Assembly: GCA_946902875.1 (NCBI GenBank)
Contig: OX336343.1
Coordinates: forward strand, 8,855,754-8,919,753
DNA: 64,000 nt
Reading direction: 5' to 3'
Source: Nematopogon swammerdamellus
Taxonomy: Eukaryota; Arthropoda; Insecta; Lepidoptera; Adelidae
Part shown: positions 1-11,855 of the stretch, piece by piece
Layout of the letters: the number at the start of each line of letters is the position of its first letter
Position numbering within the stretch: position 1 is the first letter of the stretch
Translations under genes and position numbers: made by a program
Notes under the pieces: generated by a model
The model's database searches: none
What the model was told of the DNA's origin: nothing
Seen by the model: the letters and a program-made list of their open reading frames with translations, nothing else

Positions 1-3000
1 GTACTAGCTATGCATTTTATTACCTCACACTTTTAAGGGCGGGGCGGCATAATAAACTCCCTTCCTTCAGCAATAATTCGTTCGACTTGTCAAGAACGTC
101 ATAGATATTTACTCGAGAGGCCCACAAAAAGTTTTATGAATGGTTTTTTCAATGGAATAGTGATACAAATTATCTTTTCATCTATTATTATCTTACCTTC
201 TCTTTTTCTTCTCTACCTCTATCTTCTTCTCTTCTTTTCTCTACATTATATACATGTACATTATTTCATTTATCTCTACATTATTTCATTTATCTCTACA
301 TTATTGTAAAAACTAAACAGGACAAATTCAAGCGTAGTGTACTACCATACGAATGATGAATAAAGAATAAAGAATAAAGAATATGAGATCCAACGTCTGC
401 GGGTATGTTCGCTCGCTTATAAGTCTAGAACGGCTCAACCTACATATTTGCTTAAGGTTTTTACCTATGTAATACGTATACTACATATCTTCTCAAGGCC
501 AAAGGCTATAGCATCACACCATTATTCATACGTGCCGAGCAGTGGGGCCGAAAGCGAACACATTCGGAGAAAATTCGATGATTTCCGATTTAAATTAGTT
601 TTGCTATGAAAGCGACATTACCGCGAGCGGAACCGCGTGCAAAGCTAGTTTACTGCTATAAAACCTCTTCATACTTTACTTTACTATTTGCAATGTACTG
701 TCTTTATGTCTATCTGTGTGTGCGTAGTGAGTGAAACACTACTATTGCTACGCAGTTTTGATCAATAATGAAATCTGGCACATCTCGGCATTGTCGACAT
801 CATTTCAGACGACTGCCATCACGATATTTCTCCAAAGGGGTTGAGCGAGTGACACAGTCGCCGTGCCGTTACCTCGTCAACTGAACGAGCAGCGCGGTAA
901 GATACGGCGCAAATACGCTCAATAACTTTCAACGTCTCGCCGTGACACTTCTCCCAGCGAGCGGTGTTATGCGAGCATTTCATTTCCTCAGCTTCCGTGA
1001 TAGCTTCCTGGTACGTATGAGAGGCCGCGCCGACGGACAGCCCTGCTCACGCACGACTCTGCATCTTGTGCACATCCTTGGAGGAAAAAGCTGTCAAGTG
1101 CGAGTCGAAATCGCGTGGAGAGGGTTCCGTACCATTCCGTTTTCCGCGAGAACTTTAAGACTTAGAATTTTCGTTCAGGCTTTCCTGTAAATAATAAGAG
1201 AGGCCCTATATTCCCTATTATTTTTCTAAATTATAGTCTTAGTAGTTTCGGGATAAAAGGGGGGGGGGGGGGGGGGATACTCGATTTTCGTATATTTTCT
1301 TTAATATCTTTTAAATTATGCATTTTAAAATTATAAAAATAAAAGACCATAATAAATATATTCGTGTTTCTTATAGCGGTCCCTTTCCATTGATACGTCA
1401 GATTATGCTTTGTTTAATACTTTGTTTAATTGTTATAAGACTTTCGTGAGACAATACTCTGAGCCAGACTATTTCTTTTTCCCTCAAAGGGTACAGTTGT
1501 CAGAATTTCAGATAATTTGTTCGAAGTTACAAAGGGCTGCTTGGCGAGAGAGAACTATATGTGAAACAAAACTTGTTGAATGTTTTTTTTGTGACTGAAA
1601 TTTGGTGGTTGCGCTCGTGACTGGAGACTCAGGTATAGCCAATTTTATCTCCGAGAACGTGCCAGTTCAACTTCAAGGCGAACTAATGTCTCAGAGGAAA
1701 TAACTTCAACGCTAAGTAAAATAACTGATTATGAAGTAACGAGTCGACTCGCGCACCGAGGGTTCCGTACCACCACTTGATTGACCGGTTTTTTTATTAT
1801 TTTGTTGTTTCACTTTAGAGTTTGCACTATAATTACACCAAGTTTGACGCTTTTATGTATTACACTTTTTCAAAGAAAAAACAAACAAAAAACACCTTTC
1901 TACTATGTGGACCCCCTTAAATTCTTAACTTTTGTTATAATTCGTTAGTATATCCGCTATAATAATACATATTCTGTGAGAATTGCAGCTTTACAGCTCA
2001 AAAGATACAGCCCTTTACAGGTAGGACGGACAGACGGATGACGTAGGCTTTGCAATAGGATTTTTAGGTTTCCGTGCCCACGCGGTACGTTACGTTACGT
2101 TAAAAATCATTATTGTTCAAAATCGATACAGAAACCACTGACGCCGCCGACTGCTCGCCAATGTCTCAAACTATTGTAACTCGAATTTGTCACAATTTGT
2201 TCTATCCGTATATGTATATATATCTGTTAAATACAATAATAACTACCAAATATATTACAATAAACAAATTTAATCATTGTATCATTACCACGTCTTCTAG
2301 TCAGTTTTACATAATGTTCATATCAATACTATTACACTCAACATTATTCATTTGATTTATCCTAAAGCGACCAAACCAGAGAAGGTAATCTAACTGACGA
2401 AAACCGCACCGCGATCGGTTTTCATATTCAGGAATGCGAGCGAACAATGGCGATCCCGCTCGCCTTTAATTCGTTATCTACAACGAACTGAATGTTAATT
2501 AGATAAGTCGACAACTTCAATCAAATATGTGCAAAGCAGAGAAAATGTAATTAAAGGATTATCGAATCTGCTTCACGGCAGCCTGAGATACAGAAACACA
2601 ATTAAGGTTTCGCCCCTTTTCTCTGGACGTTCTTCTCGCTGATGAAAAATTTCACTATAATAAATCTGTAAAAGCAGGTTTTCTTGTTTAAAATGTTTCG
2701 TCTAAAAATGATATGACATTTTAATTATTTTCAGATTGTTATGCCTGTCTGTCTCCATAACTTTCTTTCAGTGTTTTCTCTTTGAGGAAAAAATGTTTGC
2801 GTGTCCACCAATTATGTGGTGAATTATTTTTCATAAGACCGCGCGTCTTAATGTTTTTTCCTCGAAGCCTTTTCTAAAGACGCACGGTTCGCGTTAAGGG
2901 TTCCTCCTGAGGAAGTCCGGCATCGACGCGGGCAGAGCCGCAGGCAATTGCTAGCGAGAAATAAAGGAGCGACCGCGGAGGCACTCGATCGGAATTTAAT

Positions 3001-3289
3001 TTGGCGCTACCTCCCCCTTCCCCACCCATCCGCCCACCTTCGCCGCGCCCAGCAGCGCCTCCTCACCCCCTGGTGCCGGCCGTGAAGCGGCGCGTCCGCT
3101 GAAAACGAGGTTATGGCCAAAGGGACGACATGGCGGAAACTGACATAAAACTGAATCACAGCAATTAACGGAGCACCAGCCGCTACATTCACTAATGCGG
3201 TTGCACGAATTGGTACCCGGAAGGTAAAGGCAAAAGAATGTGAAATAAACTGAATTGATGGTGCCGGTTTCCCCACTAAGTATTATACA
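1..3289. other. gene-free AT-rich stretch with degenerate repeats
   Basis: I recognise no coding exon here. Around 1,086-1,135 and 1,745-2,090 are degenerate copies of a dispersed repeat whose ends read like 'caagtgcgagtcg...gggttccgtacc' and whose interior carries the 'gatacagccc...ggacagacgg' segment also seen near 20,240-20,460, 28,200-28,480 and 39,440-39,770. A stretch near 1,620-1,700 resembles the LINE 3' tail seen better at 54,510-54,640. The GC-rich patch at 2,880-3,120 is unexplained. Confidence 0.6.
1259..1276. repeat. poly(dG) tract, 18 G
   Basis: An uninterrupted run of 18 G in AT-rich surroundings. It is one of five long G or C homopolymers in the window (others at 30,728, 56,909, 62,382 and 62,807). 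Confidence 0.95.
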
Positions 3290-3535
3290 ATTAGACCAAG
3301 TATATAGTAAACACCAATTATATTATAACACAACACAGTGCACAAAAGGAGTGCGAAAGATTCAATAAAGTTTCTACTCTACAGAAACGGTAAACTCTGG
3401 AACGCTCTCCCCGCCCATATATTTCCCCCCAAGTACAGTCTCGGGTCCTTCAAGAGGGGCGTGAATAGGCACCTGTCAGGCCGGCATGGCAACTTCCGTT
3501 CATGGGCGTCGTTAGACACCTTATAGGTGGCTTGG
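3290..3535 (+). mobile_element. LINE fragment: C-terminal tail of reverse transcriptase ORF
   Basis: The + strand reads ...FLLYRNGKLWNALPAH followed by IFPPKYSLGSFKRGVNRHL and then SGRHGNF. The 'KLWNALPAxxFP...LxxFKxxVNRHL' pattern is the usual extreme C-terminus of jockey/CR1-type non-LTR retrotransposon polyproteins. Only the tail remains, with no palm domain. A related tail lies on the minus strand at 44,100-44,420 and a shorter scrap near 12,000-12,040. Confidence 0.75.
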
Positions 3536-4612
3536 CGCTAAAAATCGCGCTTTCAATAAAAACATTTGAGTTAATATATTTTGAACGTTTACATTAAATT
3601 CTAAAATATTCCGAAAATGTAGAGTTCAGAGTTTCTGGCGAACAAACTCCATCCCATCATTAGGTGTTCTAACTACTTAGTAGCGGGTCGGTCGGTGGTA
3701 CTTAGGTCAGAAAGGTTTCTTTACCTATATCGCAGAGCCCTAGTAACTTTCTCACACAATTCCGCGATGTCGCGATTGTTTAGTGTAGTAAGGTGCGGCC
3801 GATTAAAACTTCTCCAGATTTCAATCGCTCCGGAGATTAGTTTATCGAGTGTTGCGAGAGCCGCGCCGCGCGCCGCCAAGTTTGTTACTGTATTGACTGG
3901 CGAGGAACTGCTAGACTGGAAACTTGGTCGGACTCGTGGAAATAAATAGCTAGAGGGGCCGTCGACTTGTGAAGTCGTGAAATAAAAGTTCAGATGGACG
4001 AAATCAGTCACCATCATCAATCGTTATTACCATATAATAAAACTGTAATATTTACGTGAACATAAGATATTTTTGAAAATAAATTAATACATTTCTAACT
4101 TAGTATGAAATTAACCTAATGAAGAATATATTAAAAATAAACAAGAACTAAATAAATGTAAGGTGGAAAGAAAGGGGGAAACGGGATGTGTGCTGATACT
4201 GTGCCGTTGACGGATAGAGAAAGGGGAGGTTCGCTACTGTAGGTAAAACATTTCATTCAATTCAGCCGACTCTCACACAGTGTCCAATACGCAGAATGAC
4301 GGATAAGAAATAGAATGTATGCGGTAACATTTAGATTTTTTTTGGTCTATTTGCATGTTTATGTACTTCAAAACTACTGACCCAATTTTAATCCGGTTTT
4401 GAGAAAAATATAGAACATAGCTCGCTAAACCTTATAGGCTACATAACGCCATTATTAATATGATCTGAGGAGTGGGGTCAGAAGTGATCACAGTCGAATA
4501 TCATTGCCCACTTCATGTGATTTATTCTAAAAATACTCAACATATTTACATAGGGTTTACAATATTATCTGTGATGTTTTGGAATTATTGATTTTTTTTT
4601 AATTATAAAATA
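3536..4612. other. no gene seen
   Basis: AT-rich sequence. Short open frames on both strands near 3,695-4,020 match nothing I recognise, lack splice or domain support, and are not called. Confidence 0.5.
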
Positions 4613-6028
4613 CTAGCTTTTGCCCGCGGCTTCGCTCGCGTGAAATTCGTATTTCAAAGAAAGCAAGTAAGTAACTAAGGCCGATCTGCGTTAAGTAAGG
4701 TAAACGATAAACCTTCTCAAATAAAGTAAGTAACTAACGGCGAGGCTTCAGGCTGAGCTGCATTCTGGAAGACAGTAAACCTTCTCGAAGAAAGTAAGTA
4801 ACTAAGGGCGAGGCCGAAGGCCGAGCTGCGTTCAGGAAGATGATAAACCCACTCAAAGAAAGTAAGTAATTGAGAGCGAGGCCGAAGGCCGAGCTGCGTA
4901 CAGCAAGACTATAAACCTTCTTGAAGAAAGTAAGTCACTGAGGGCGAGGCCGAAGGCCGAGCTGCGTTCAGGAAGACGATAACCTTTTCAAAGAAGTAAG
5001 TAACAGAGGGCGAGGCCGAAGGCCGAGCTGCGTTCAGGAAGACTATAAACCTACTCGAGGAAATTAAGTAATTGAGGGCGAGGCCGAAGGCCGAGCTGCG
5101 TTCAGGAAGACGATAAACCTACTCAAAGAAAGTAAGTAATTGAGGGCGAGGCCGAAGGCCGAGCTGCGTACAGCAAGACTATAAACCTTCTTGAACAAAG
5201 TAAGTCACTGAGGGCGAGGCCGAAGGCCGAGCTGCGTTCAGGAAGACGATAACTTTTTCGAAGAAGTAAGTAACTAAGGGCGAGGCCGAAGGCCGAGCTG
5301 CGTTCAGGAAGACTATAAACCTTCTCGAATAAATTAAGTAATCGTGTCCAAGGCCGAAGGCCGAGCTGCGTTCAGGAAGACCATAAACCTTCTCGAAGAA
5401 AGTAAAAGGGTGAGGCCGAAGGCCGAGCTGCGTTCAGGAAGAGCATAAACCTTCTCGAAGAAATTAAGTGATTGAGGGCGAGGCCGAAGGCCGAGCTTTG
5501 TTCAGGAAGACTATAAACCGCCTTGAAGAAAGTAAGTAACTATCGCCCATAGTATACTTACTGTCATCGAGAAGGTTTAGTGTCTTCCAGAATACAGCTT
5601 GGCCTTCGGCCACGCCCTTAGTTACTTACTTTCTTCGAGAAGGATTATAGTCTTCCTGAACGCAGCTCGACCTTAGGCCTCGCCCTCAGTTACTTACTTT
5701 CTTCGAGAAGGTTGAAGGTCTTCCTGAACGCAGCTCGGCCTTCGGCCTCGCCCTTTGTTGCTTATTTTCTTCGAAACGGTTTAACCTCTTCCTGTTCGCT
5801 GTCCGGTCCCGACCTAAGTTACTTTTTTTTTTTATGGGAAGCTCGACATATCGCGCTCGCCAGACTAACGCAGAGGTGTAGTTCGACGGCGCCCACGGGC
5901 ATTCGAATATTTACGGGGGCTGCGAATACCATGTCGGCCGGCTAGGTGCACCTTCACATTATGTAATGTACTTAGTTTCTTCTTATGAAATACGAATTTC
6001 ACGCGAGCGAATCCGCGGGAAAAAGCTA
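4613..6028. mobile_element. foldback-like element: tandem ~67-bp array that flips orientation, bounded by inverted ends
   Basis: The left end 'actagcttttgcccgcgg' continuing into 'cttcgctcgcgtgaaattcg' reappears inverted at the right end (about 5,985-6,028). Inside, a unit of about 66-68 bp containing 'gaggccgaaggccgagctg' is repeated about 12 times in one direction (about 4,740-5,540). It is then followed by three to four copies in the opposite direction (about 5,560-5,810). No coding frame is present. The same kind of end occurs alone near 36,930 and 51,963. Confidence 0.75.
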
Positions 6029-8149
6029 TCGATATTAAAATAAGAAAATTCAATTAAAATAAATCAAATACTTTAGATACCTACCTAACTAAGTAAAATA
6101 CTCCACATTATTAGCATATCCGGAACTGAATTTTATTTAGCCTATCCTGTGTCTCGTATAGCTAAATGTGCGTGTAGTAATTTTAATCGAATTTAGATGA
6201 TCGGCTTAAATTTTATGAAGGAAATTCATACAAACATATTCGCCTCGCCCCGCTGCCCCCCGCTGAGAGAAGCGCAGCGCTTCTCTCAAGACATTCTCGT
6301 CGTCGTAACTTTTATACTATTTGTCCAAATTACTTAGTGTAACAGCCAATGTTTATCTACTTTAAATACCAGAAGCGATAAATATGTATGTATTTTGATA
6401 TGAATTAATTCAAAACTATAAAATGTGCATTGTAAATACAGTATGCAATTTAAATGTATTTTTGGTTCACTATTTTGGCTATAGTGGCTTCCACATAAAA
6501 GGTAGATATATGCTGTCGCGGACTTTTTTTTAGAACTATTTTATAGAAACTACCTCACCATACACTATCTTCGTGTAACTCTAACGGTTTATGCAGCGCA
6601 CGCCGAGATAGGTCTCAGAAGGCAGGATTTTTTCCGACTTACTTGACATTTATCGATATTTGGGCAAATTTACACAATGTCTTTATAAATTATAGCCTTT
6701 TTGATGTATAAGCTATAGTACTGTAAAGGCTCATCAAAATCTGTTCAGTAGTTTTTGCGTGAAAGAGGAATATAGTGCGGCTGCTCGGTTCGCTGTTGAG
6801 TTTATAGGCCGCGCCTCCCGCGCGCCGCCTCCGCCCCGCCGCCGCCAACTGCCGCTCGCTCGGTAAATACCTATGTAGTATGTATAGTACTAAGGCGCGC
6901 GGATTGAACATATCGGTTTGTATGGGAGCCACATCTTAGCGTAACCGGAACTGAATTTTATATAGCCTATCCTGTGTCCCATATATTTAAATGTGCTTGT
7001 ACAAAGTTTCATCGAATTCGGATGATCGGTTAAAGAGTTATGGCGGAACATACATACATACATACATACATACATACATACAGAAAAGATTTCTAAAAAT
7101 CGTCAATTTAGCTTTAGTATCATACATAGAGGCTACAAACTCAATATTTCCTAAAACAAAGCAACTTACTCCATGACCATCCCTTACAGATTTATTATTA
7201 GTATTGATTATGCGTATTCATTTGCATTTAATTAACTGTTTTTTTTTTTTTTTATCAAATATGTAATTGATTTTTCTAAACTGGCGTTGTTCAACAATAA
7301 TGTCACGTGAGCGTAGCCACCACGGGATCAGCTAGTTACAAATATTTTTACGCGTATCTCTGTCGCACATATTTACTTTTTTATATTAAATTAATGTAAT
7401 TGAAATAAATATAATTAATGAAACATAAAAAAAAACTTAAATTAATTAATAATAAAATATTAAATCTAATTGTAAAACTTCAACTAAATCGTTAACTTGT
7501 TTACTTGTCAGCAGCATGTTATGTGCGTACCGACCAAATTTCGGGAAGAAGGTAAAATGTATGCAATGTAAAGCCGTTTTAGGTAATTAAATCCACGGTC
7601 GCTTTACAGCAGCGCGGCCGCCGCCACCGCGCCGGGGTCCGTCCACGAAATTCCGACAGAGTGGGCTCTCGAAAACTCTCTGCTCGCCGAATGTATTGGT
7701 TAATTTAGTTTGAATTGGGACTTGAAACGTATTAATTGGACTAAAAATAGGAAGACGATCAGAGAGCCCTATTTACATGCTTTCCAGTTTTGCAGGAAAC
7801 TGAATAGAGTGAAAATAAAATAATTAATAAATATAATATTATATGAATTTGTCAGTCTCGGTAGCTCAGTGGTGCGGTCGGTCGACTGAATAACAACTAA
7901 AAATGAAGTTAAATAAAAAAGTAGAGATAATTACAATGTGTAAATGGTATTCTACTGCGAAGGCGTTTTGTGTTCGCAGAAGTATACCACCTCTCATGAA
8001 AACCGTACGTTGTCTGTTTCAGTAAAGATACGCTAGACTGCATAGAGAAAACATTCTCAAAATAAGTCGCTAAGTATATTCGCTAGTCGCAAATGAGGGT
8101 ATAATATGATTGATCACTTTCTTACTGTTATTTAAAATTTAGGTAAAGC
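6029..8149. other. no gene seen; repeats and a GC-rich patch
   Basis: No exon recognised. A poly(T) run lies near 7,240-7,251, a GC-rich patch at 7,600-7,690, and a tRNA-like 'ctcggtagctcagtggtgcg' head near 7,857-7,880 that resembles the start of the second SINE family (compare 42,665-42,715). Confidence 0.5.
6890..7205 (+). repeat. dispersed repeat shared with 37,025-37,290, with (TACA)n
   Basis: The segment with 'tcatcgaattcggatgatcg', 'cagaaaagatttctaaaaat' and 'ccatgaccatcccttacaga' is repeated in the same order at 37,025-37,290, just before exon 18 of the THSD7-like gene. A (TACA)n microsatellite sits at about 7,051-7,082 in this copy. The class is uncertain; it may be a LINE or Helitron 3' end. 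Confidence 0.7.
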
Positions 8150-8546
8150 GAATGGTGGCCGAGTGGTTTGAGCATCGGTTTCTCATACGAGAGGTCCGGG
8201 GTTCGAATCCGGTCGACGTGTACCAATGAGTTTTTTGTGATGAAAAAATTTACGTGCATACCTACACCTGCTGCTTCACCGTTCGGAACCGGTGTAAAAC
8301 TGTAGGTCCGTTCCCCTGCCCCTGACTAGGTGGTAGGCTCAAATTGTAGCCGACGGGGATGGTACCACCGTATAAGATGGCCGCATAGCAGCCTCGGTTG
8401 TGTTCTCCTCTAGTCCAGTATAGCCAGCAATCCAGGGAAGTCTCCGGTATGGCACCTACCTTCTCGGAGGTGATATTGGCTTGTCGGAGCATGTGCTTTG
8501 GCCCCTCCGATTCAGCCACCTCTTCCGGGTTACATAAAAAAAATAA
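8150..8546 (+). mobile_element. tRNA-derived SINE, family A, near full length
   Basis: The head is tRNA-like. 'tggccgagtgg' at 8,156-8,166 matches an RNA polymerase III A box and 'ggttcgaatcc' at 8,200-8,210 matches a B box. The body runs through 'aaactgtaggtcc', 'ggctcaaattgtagccgac' and 'tccagtatagccagcaatcc', and ends in 'acataaaaaaaa'. Other copies lie at 10,175 (+), 41,615 (-), 46,625 (head only, -) and 60,046 (-). It is a SINE promoter, not a tRNA gene, because the cloverleaf is incomplete. Confidence 0.85.
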
Positions 8547-10174
8547 GCGATTTCTTCAATAAGCAATCGTGACTGCGCTTAACATTGTCGGCACATTATA
8601 AATTAAAGTTATTACATAAACTGTAATATTGTTTATTGTTTGCATGTTGCCGATAATAAAGTTTCAAGTGGCGCTAACAATGCATGGTGACCATACTGAT
8701 TACCAGATGCGTCCGCCGCGCCAGCAGCCAACGCAATCGGCACTCTTGTAACATCGTTATATCCAGAGATGGCGCCACAGTAGCGCCCCCTCCTCCCCCA
8801 CGGTGGCCCCCTCCACCCTCTCCATACACCACGCGATCTAATTATCCACGGAGAGCTGCGCCGTGTATTCCCTAATCAATATTACACAAATTTCACCGCT
8901 TCCGGTCGTAATGAGCTTAGAGCGGCAGGCAAGCCTGTGAAGCGAACTGTTTTAGACGCACCAATTTTTGGTCGCTTCGCTTGTTTCGCTTGTCAGTTTA
9001 TAGCAAACCCGGAGTTCGTGATGTGGGTGCTCTCGTCTTTGCAGTAAATGCGGGGGCCTCATGTCAAAGGGGCGTATCCACCACATACAAACTGTATTGT
9101 GATGATGATGGTTATAGACATTTTTAGATTTTGATATAATTTCAACCAATGAGGATAAAAAGTAAAAGCATCTACGGATATAACAACTTCACACACAATC
9201 AAAGTGAGATTATGAAGGAATGTTCCGTGCACGGAATCACTGACCCTTGGGCACTGGGCAGTGCACCGTAGTTATAGAGAACTGACTAAAATATTATTCT
9301 TTAAAAATATTCCGATAATTCAAATTCAAAACCAATTAAGTGTCGGTCCGGATTCAAAACCGCAATTGGAAATTCGGAAAAGTAAAAAATTTCATTGCCG
9401 TAAAAACATTATATTCAAACTCATCAGTAGTATCTCGCCTCTATTATTACATCCAAATTACATCGTATCATGCATGTGTCCAATGCTCGCTGGGCCGAAG
9501 GTGTATTATAGTGTCAGATGGCTTGAATAATAAAAGGATCTACCTTACGTAGCGGCGCTCATTACTTCCGGCTTAAACCCGCTGTCTGAACTGGGGAGCG
9601 ACCTGAAAACTTCCTCCGCCTTTGTTTATATCCTGAATACATCTTGTTTGCGCATAACTTGGTGAGATTGTGAAGAGGGGGAAGTGGGGCGGGGAGAGGG
9701 CACCCTCTCGTTTACATAGAAAGGGAAGTTCAATAATAATTCTAAGAGCATTGTTCCACTTCCCGATATCTAGCGGTTATGCCTTTCGTGAAATACGTGA
9801 TACCCACGTCACAGATTAAATAATCCTAAACTCGCTATTTTCTTCAAAATGTTATGTTGTAATAATATAGTCTCTTTGGTATTAAATAGGAAATGTTGAG
9901 TTATGTGCTTTAATAAAACAGATTGAGTTCAATTATGTTATTGAGTTTTATTTAATTGTAAAACGTGCAACAGTGAAACGAAAAACATATCGGCTGACTG
10001 AATATCAGCTCTTCCTAACTTTATTAGTATATTCACTAGATGGCGCAACATAGCCGGAAGTAAAATTTAAAACAAACGAAACACTCTTATTTTTTAACAG
10101 AAAATAAATAAATAAATAACAATAAATGTATATTACGAAACATTTAACTAATATATAAATACATATGTGAAAAG
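8547..10174. other. no gene seen
   Basis: AT-rich sequence without recognisable exons. The CT/CCCC-rich patch around 8,760-8,830 and open frames near 9,261-9,552 have no supporting motif. Confidence 0.5.
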
Positions 10175-10860
10175 TATGAGCGCAAGGTCCAAGGTTCTAA
10201 TCCGGACGACGCAGAAAACAGAAAAATGTGCAAATTTCACACCTAGGTGTATACACCTGCTGCTTCACCCTTAAGAACAGGTGTAAAACTTTAGATGCTC
10301 CCTTGTCCCTTCGCTTGCTCCTAGTGGTAGGCTCAAATTGCAGCCGACTGGGTTGATACCATCGTACTGGGTGAAAGAAGGTCGCATATCAGCCTTGGCT
10401 GTGTTCTCCTCTAGTCCAGTATAGCCAGCAATCCAAATGGAAGTCTCCGGTATGGCACCTTCTCGCAGGTGGTATTGGCTTCTCGCAGGTGGTATTGGCT
10501 TCTCGCAGGTGGTATTGGCTTCTCGCAGGTGGTATTGGCTTCTCGCAGGTGGTATTGGCTTCTCGCAGGTGGTATTGGCTTCTCGCAGGTGGTATTGGCT
10601 TCTCGCAGGTGGTATTGGCTTCTCGCAGGTGGTATTGGCTTCTCGCAGGTGGTATTGGCTTCTCGCAGGTGGTATTGGCTTCTCGCAGGTGGTATTGGCT
10701 TCTCGCAGGTGGTATTGGCTTCTCGCAGGTGGTATTGGCTTCTCGCAGGTGGTATTGGCTTCTCGCAGGTGGTATTGGCTTCTCGCAGGTGGTATTGGCT
10801 TCTCGCAGGTGGTATTGGCTTCTCGCAGGTGGTATTGGCTGGTCCCAACATTGCTTTGTC
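10175..10860 (+). mobile_element. tRNA-derived SINE, family A, carrying an internal tandem expansion
   Basis: A degenerate tRNA-like B box ('ggttctaatccgg') lies near 10,191-10,203. The family A body follows ('cctgctgcttcacccttaag', 'ggctcaaattgcagccgac', 'tccagtatagccagcaatcc'). At the point where the 8,150 copy has a single 'ttctcggaggtgatattggct', this copy has 19 tandem units. The 3' end of the SINE is then missing. Confidence 0.85.
10461..10840. repeat. 19 perfect copies of a 20-bp tandem repeat
   Basis: The unit tctcgcaggtggtattggct is repeated 19 times head to tail over exactly 380 bp, with no difference visible by eye. Because 20 is not a multiple of 3, all frames cycle through a 20-residue repeat, which creates long spurious open frames on both strands. 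There are no spacers, so this is not a CRISPR array. Confidence 0.98.
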
Positions 10861-11454
10861 TCAACAACAGTGATTTGACTGCTCTCACCCAGTCACCCAT
10901 GCCGGATTGTAAAATATTGTATTGTTTTATACTTTTTTGAGGGCTGTAATATTGCAGAATACAATTTCTTTCGGCCACACATAAACACAATACTTTAACA
11001 TATTGTAGAAAGTTCTCTCTGTATATTCCTTCAAGCTTGCGCGCCATCCCAATAAACACTTGTGGCGAATCCGCTGCGGCTTTAGTTTCTAAATGTCTAC
11101 ACACATACATATCCCTTTTTATTACCACAACACAATCCAGTAGGTATGTAACAAAATACTTATTTACTTTCTGCTTATGTACTTTCGGTTTATGTACTTT
11201 GTGCTAGGTACGAGCGGCTATTTGCCTCGAGCACAACTTATTTGGGGCGACTATTACAAAGTCAACGGCCCGCAGAGGGGCCCGTTATTTGCACAGCGTG
11301 TTATCACCAGGAAATTTGGGGGCCGGACCTTCGTACAGAAGACAGAGTGCGGGGGAACACGCGACCACCAGGGCTACTGTGCACCAGGTTTTACCTAGTA
11401 CGCACACACCTACACACACTGACCACTGTGCGGAAACATCATCAAGCTGTGACC
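10861..11454. other. no gene seen
   Basis: An open frame at 11,177-11,398 on the + strand (contains 'RDHQGYCAPGF') has no recognised family and no clear splice context. I do not call it a gene. Confidence 0.45.
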
Positions 11455-11600
11455 CAATAATCGGGGTGAGCAGAGTAGTCGGTGTCGTGCTGAAACTCAG
11501 ATGATTTACCGCACAACACCGAACACCACCATCAGTCTAGTATGACATGAAAACAGTTACCATCTGCATGACTTGATGTGAAGACCGTGCCAGGTCAGTC
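11455..11600 (+). repeat. dispersed hairpin repeat, family C (partial)
   Basis: Contains 'ataatcggggtgagcagagt', 'gtcggtgtcgtgctg' and the opposing 'cgcacaacaccgaacacc', the hairpin core of family C. Better copies are at 13,645-13,975 and 43,155-43,530. Confidence 0.7.
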
Positions 11601-11855
11601 AGTTAGTCAGTCAGCGTGTAAGCGTCCACTGCTGGACATGCGCCTCTCCAAGCCTTTCCGCCAGTCCTCCCGGCCTTCAGCGATACGGAACCACTGCTTT
11701 CCGCCGACGTATTTGATGTTGTCGTCCCACCTTGCGGGTGGTCTTCCCACACTCCTTTCCTGTCCACGGCCGCCAGTGTAGGACACGGCTACTCCAACGG
11801 TCATCGTCTCTTCGGCTAACCTGTGCCAAGGTGACAGGGGGCAATCCTGCGGGCC
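11600..11855 (-). mobile_element. LINE fragment: C-terminal tail of an RTE-like polyprotein
   Basis: The minus strand reads ...RSVGRPPARWDDNIKYV followed by GGKQWFRIAEGREDWRKGLE. The 'GRPPxRWxDDI...W.RIAxxRxxWR' pattern is typical of the end of RTE-type non-LTR retrotransposon proteins. Only the last about 80 residues are seen. A + strand relative lies at 47,540-47,690. Confidence 0.7.

Noticed and set aside
942..1190. Possible upstream THSD7-like exon
   Set aside because: The frame overlaps a dispersed repeat ('caagtgcgagtcg...gggttccgtacc') and has no TSP1 cysteine pattern or matching splice phase.
3007..3276. Minus-strand 89-residue frame over a GC-rich patch
   Set aside because: No recognised motif, no splice or promoter support, open by composition.
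8150..8220. tRNA gene
   Set aside because: A and B boxes are present, but the stems do not close and the sequence continues into a SINE body with a poly(A) tail. The same holds at 42,600-42,715, 46,625-46,712 and 60,375-60,448.
10461..10840. CRISPR-like array
   Set aside because: The repeats are head to tail with no spacers and lie in a eukaryotic SINE.
10271..11128. Long open frames on both strands with 20-residue repeats (up to 285 residues)
   Set aside because: They are produced by the 19 x 20-bp tandem repeat, which cannot accumulate a stop if the unit has none in that frame. There is no start context, domain or neighbour.
11177..11398. 73-residue frame with RDHQGYCAPGF
   Set aside because: Reasonable composition, but no recognised family, and neighbouring sequence is repeat. 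Not enough to call an exon.
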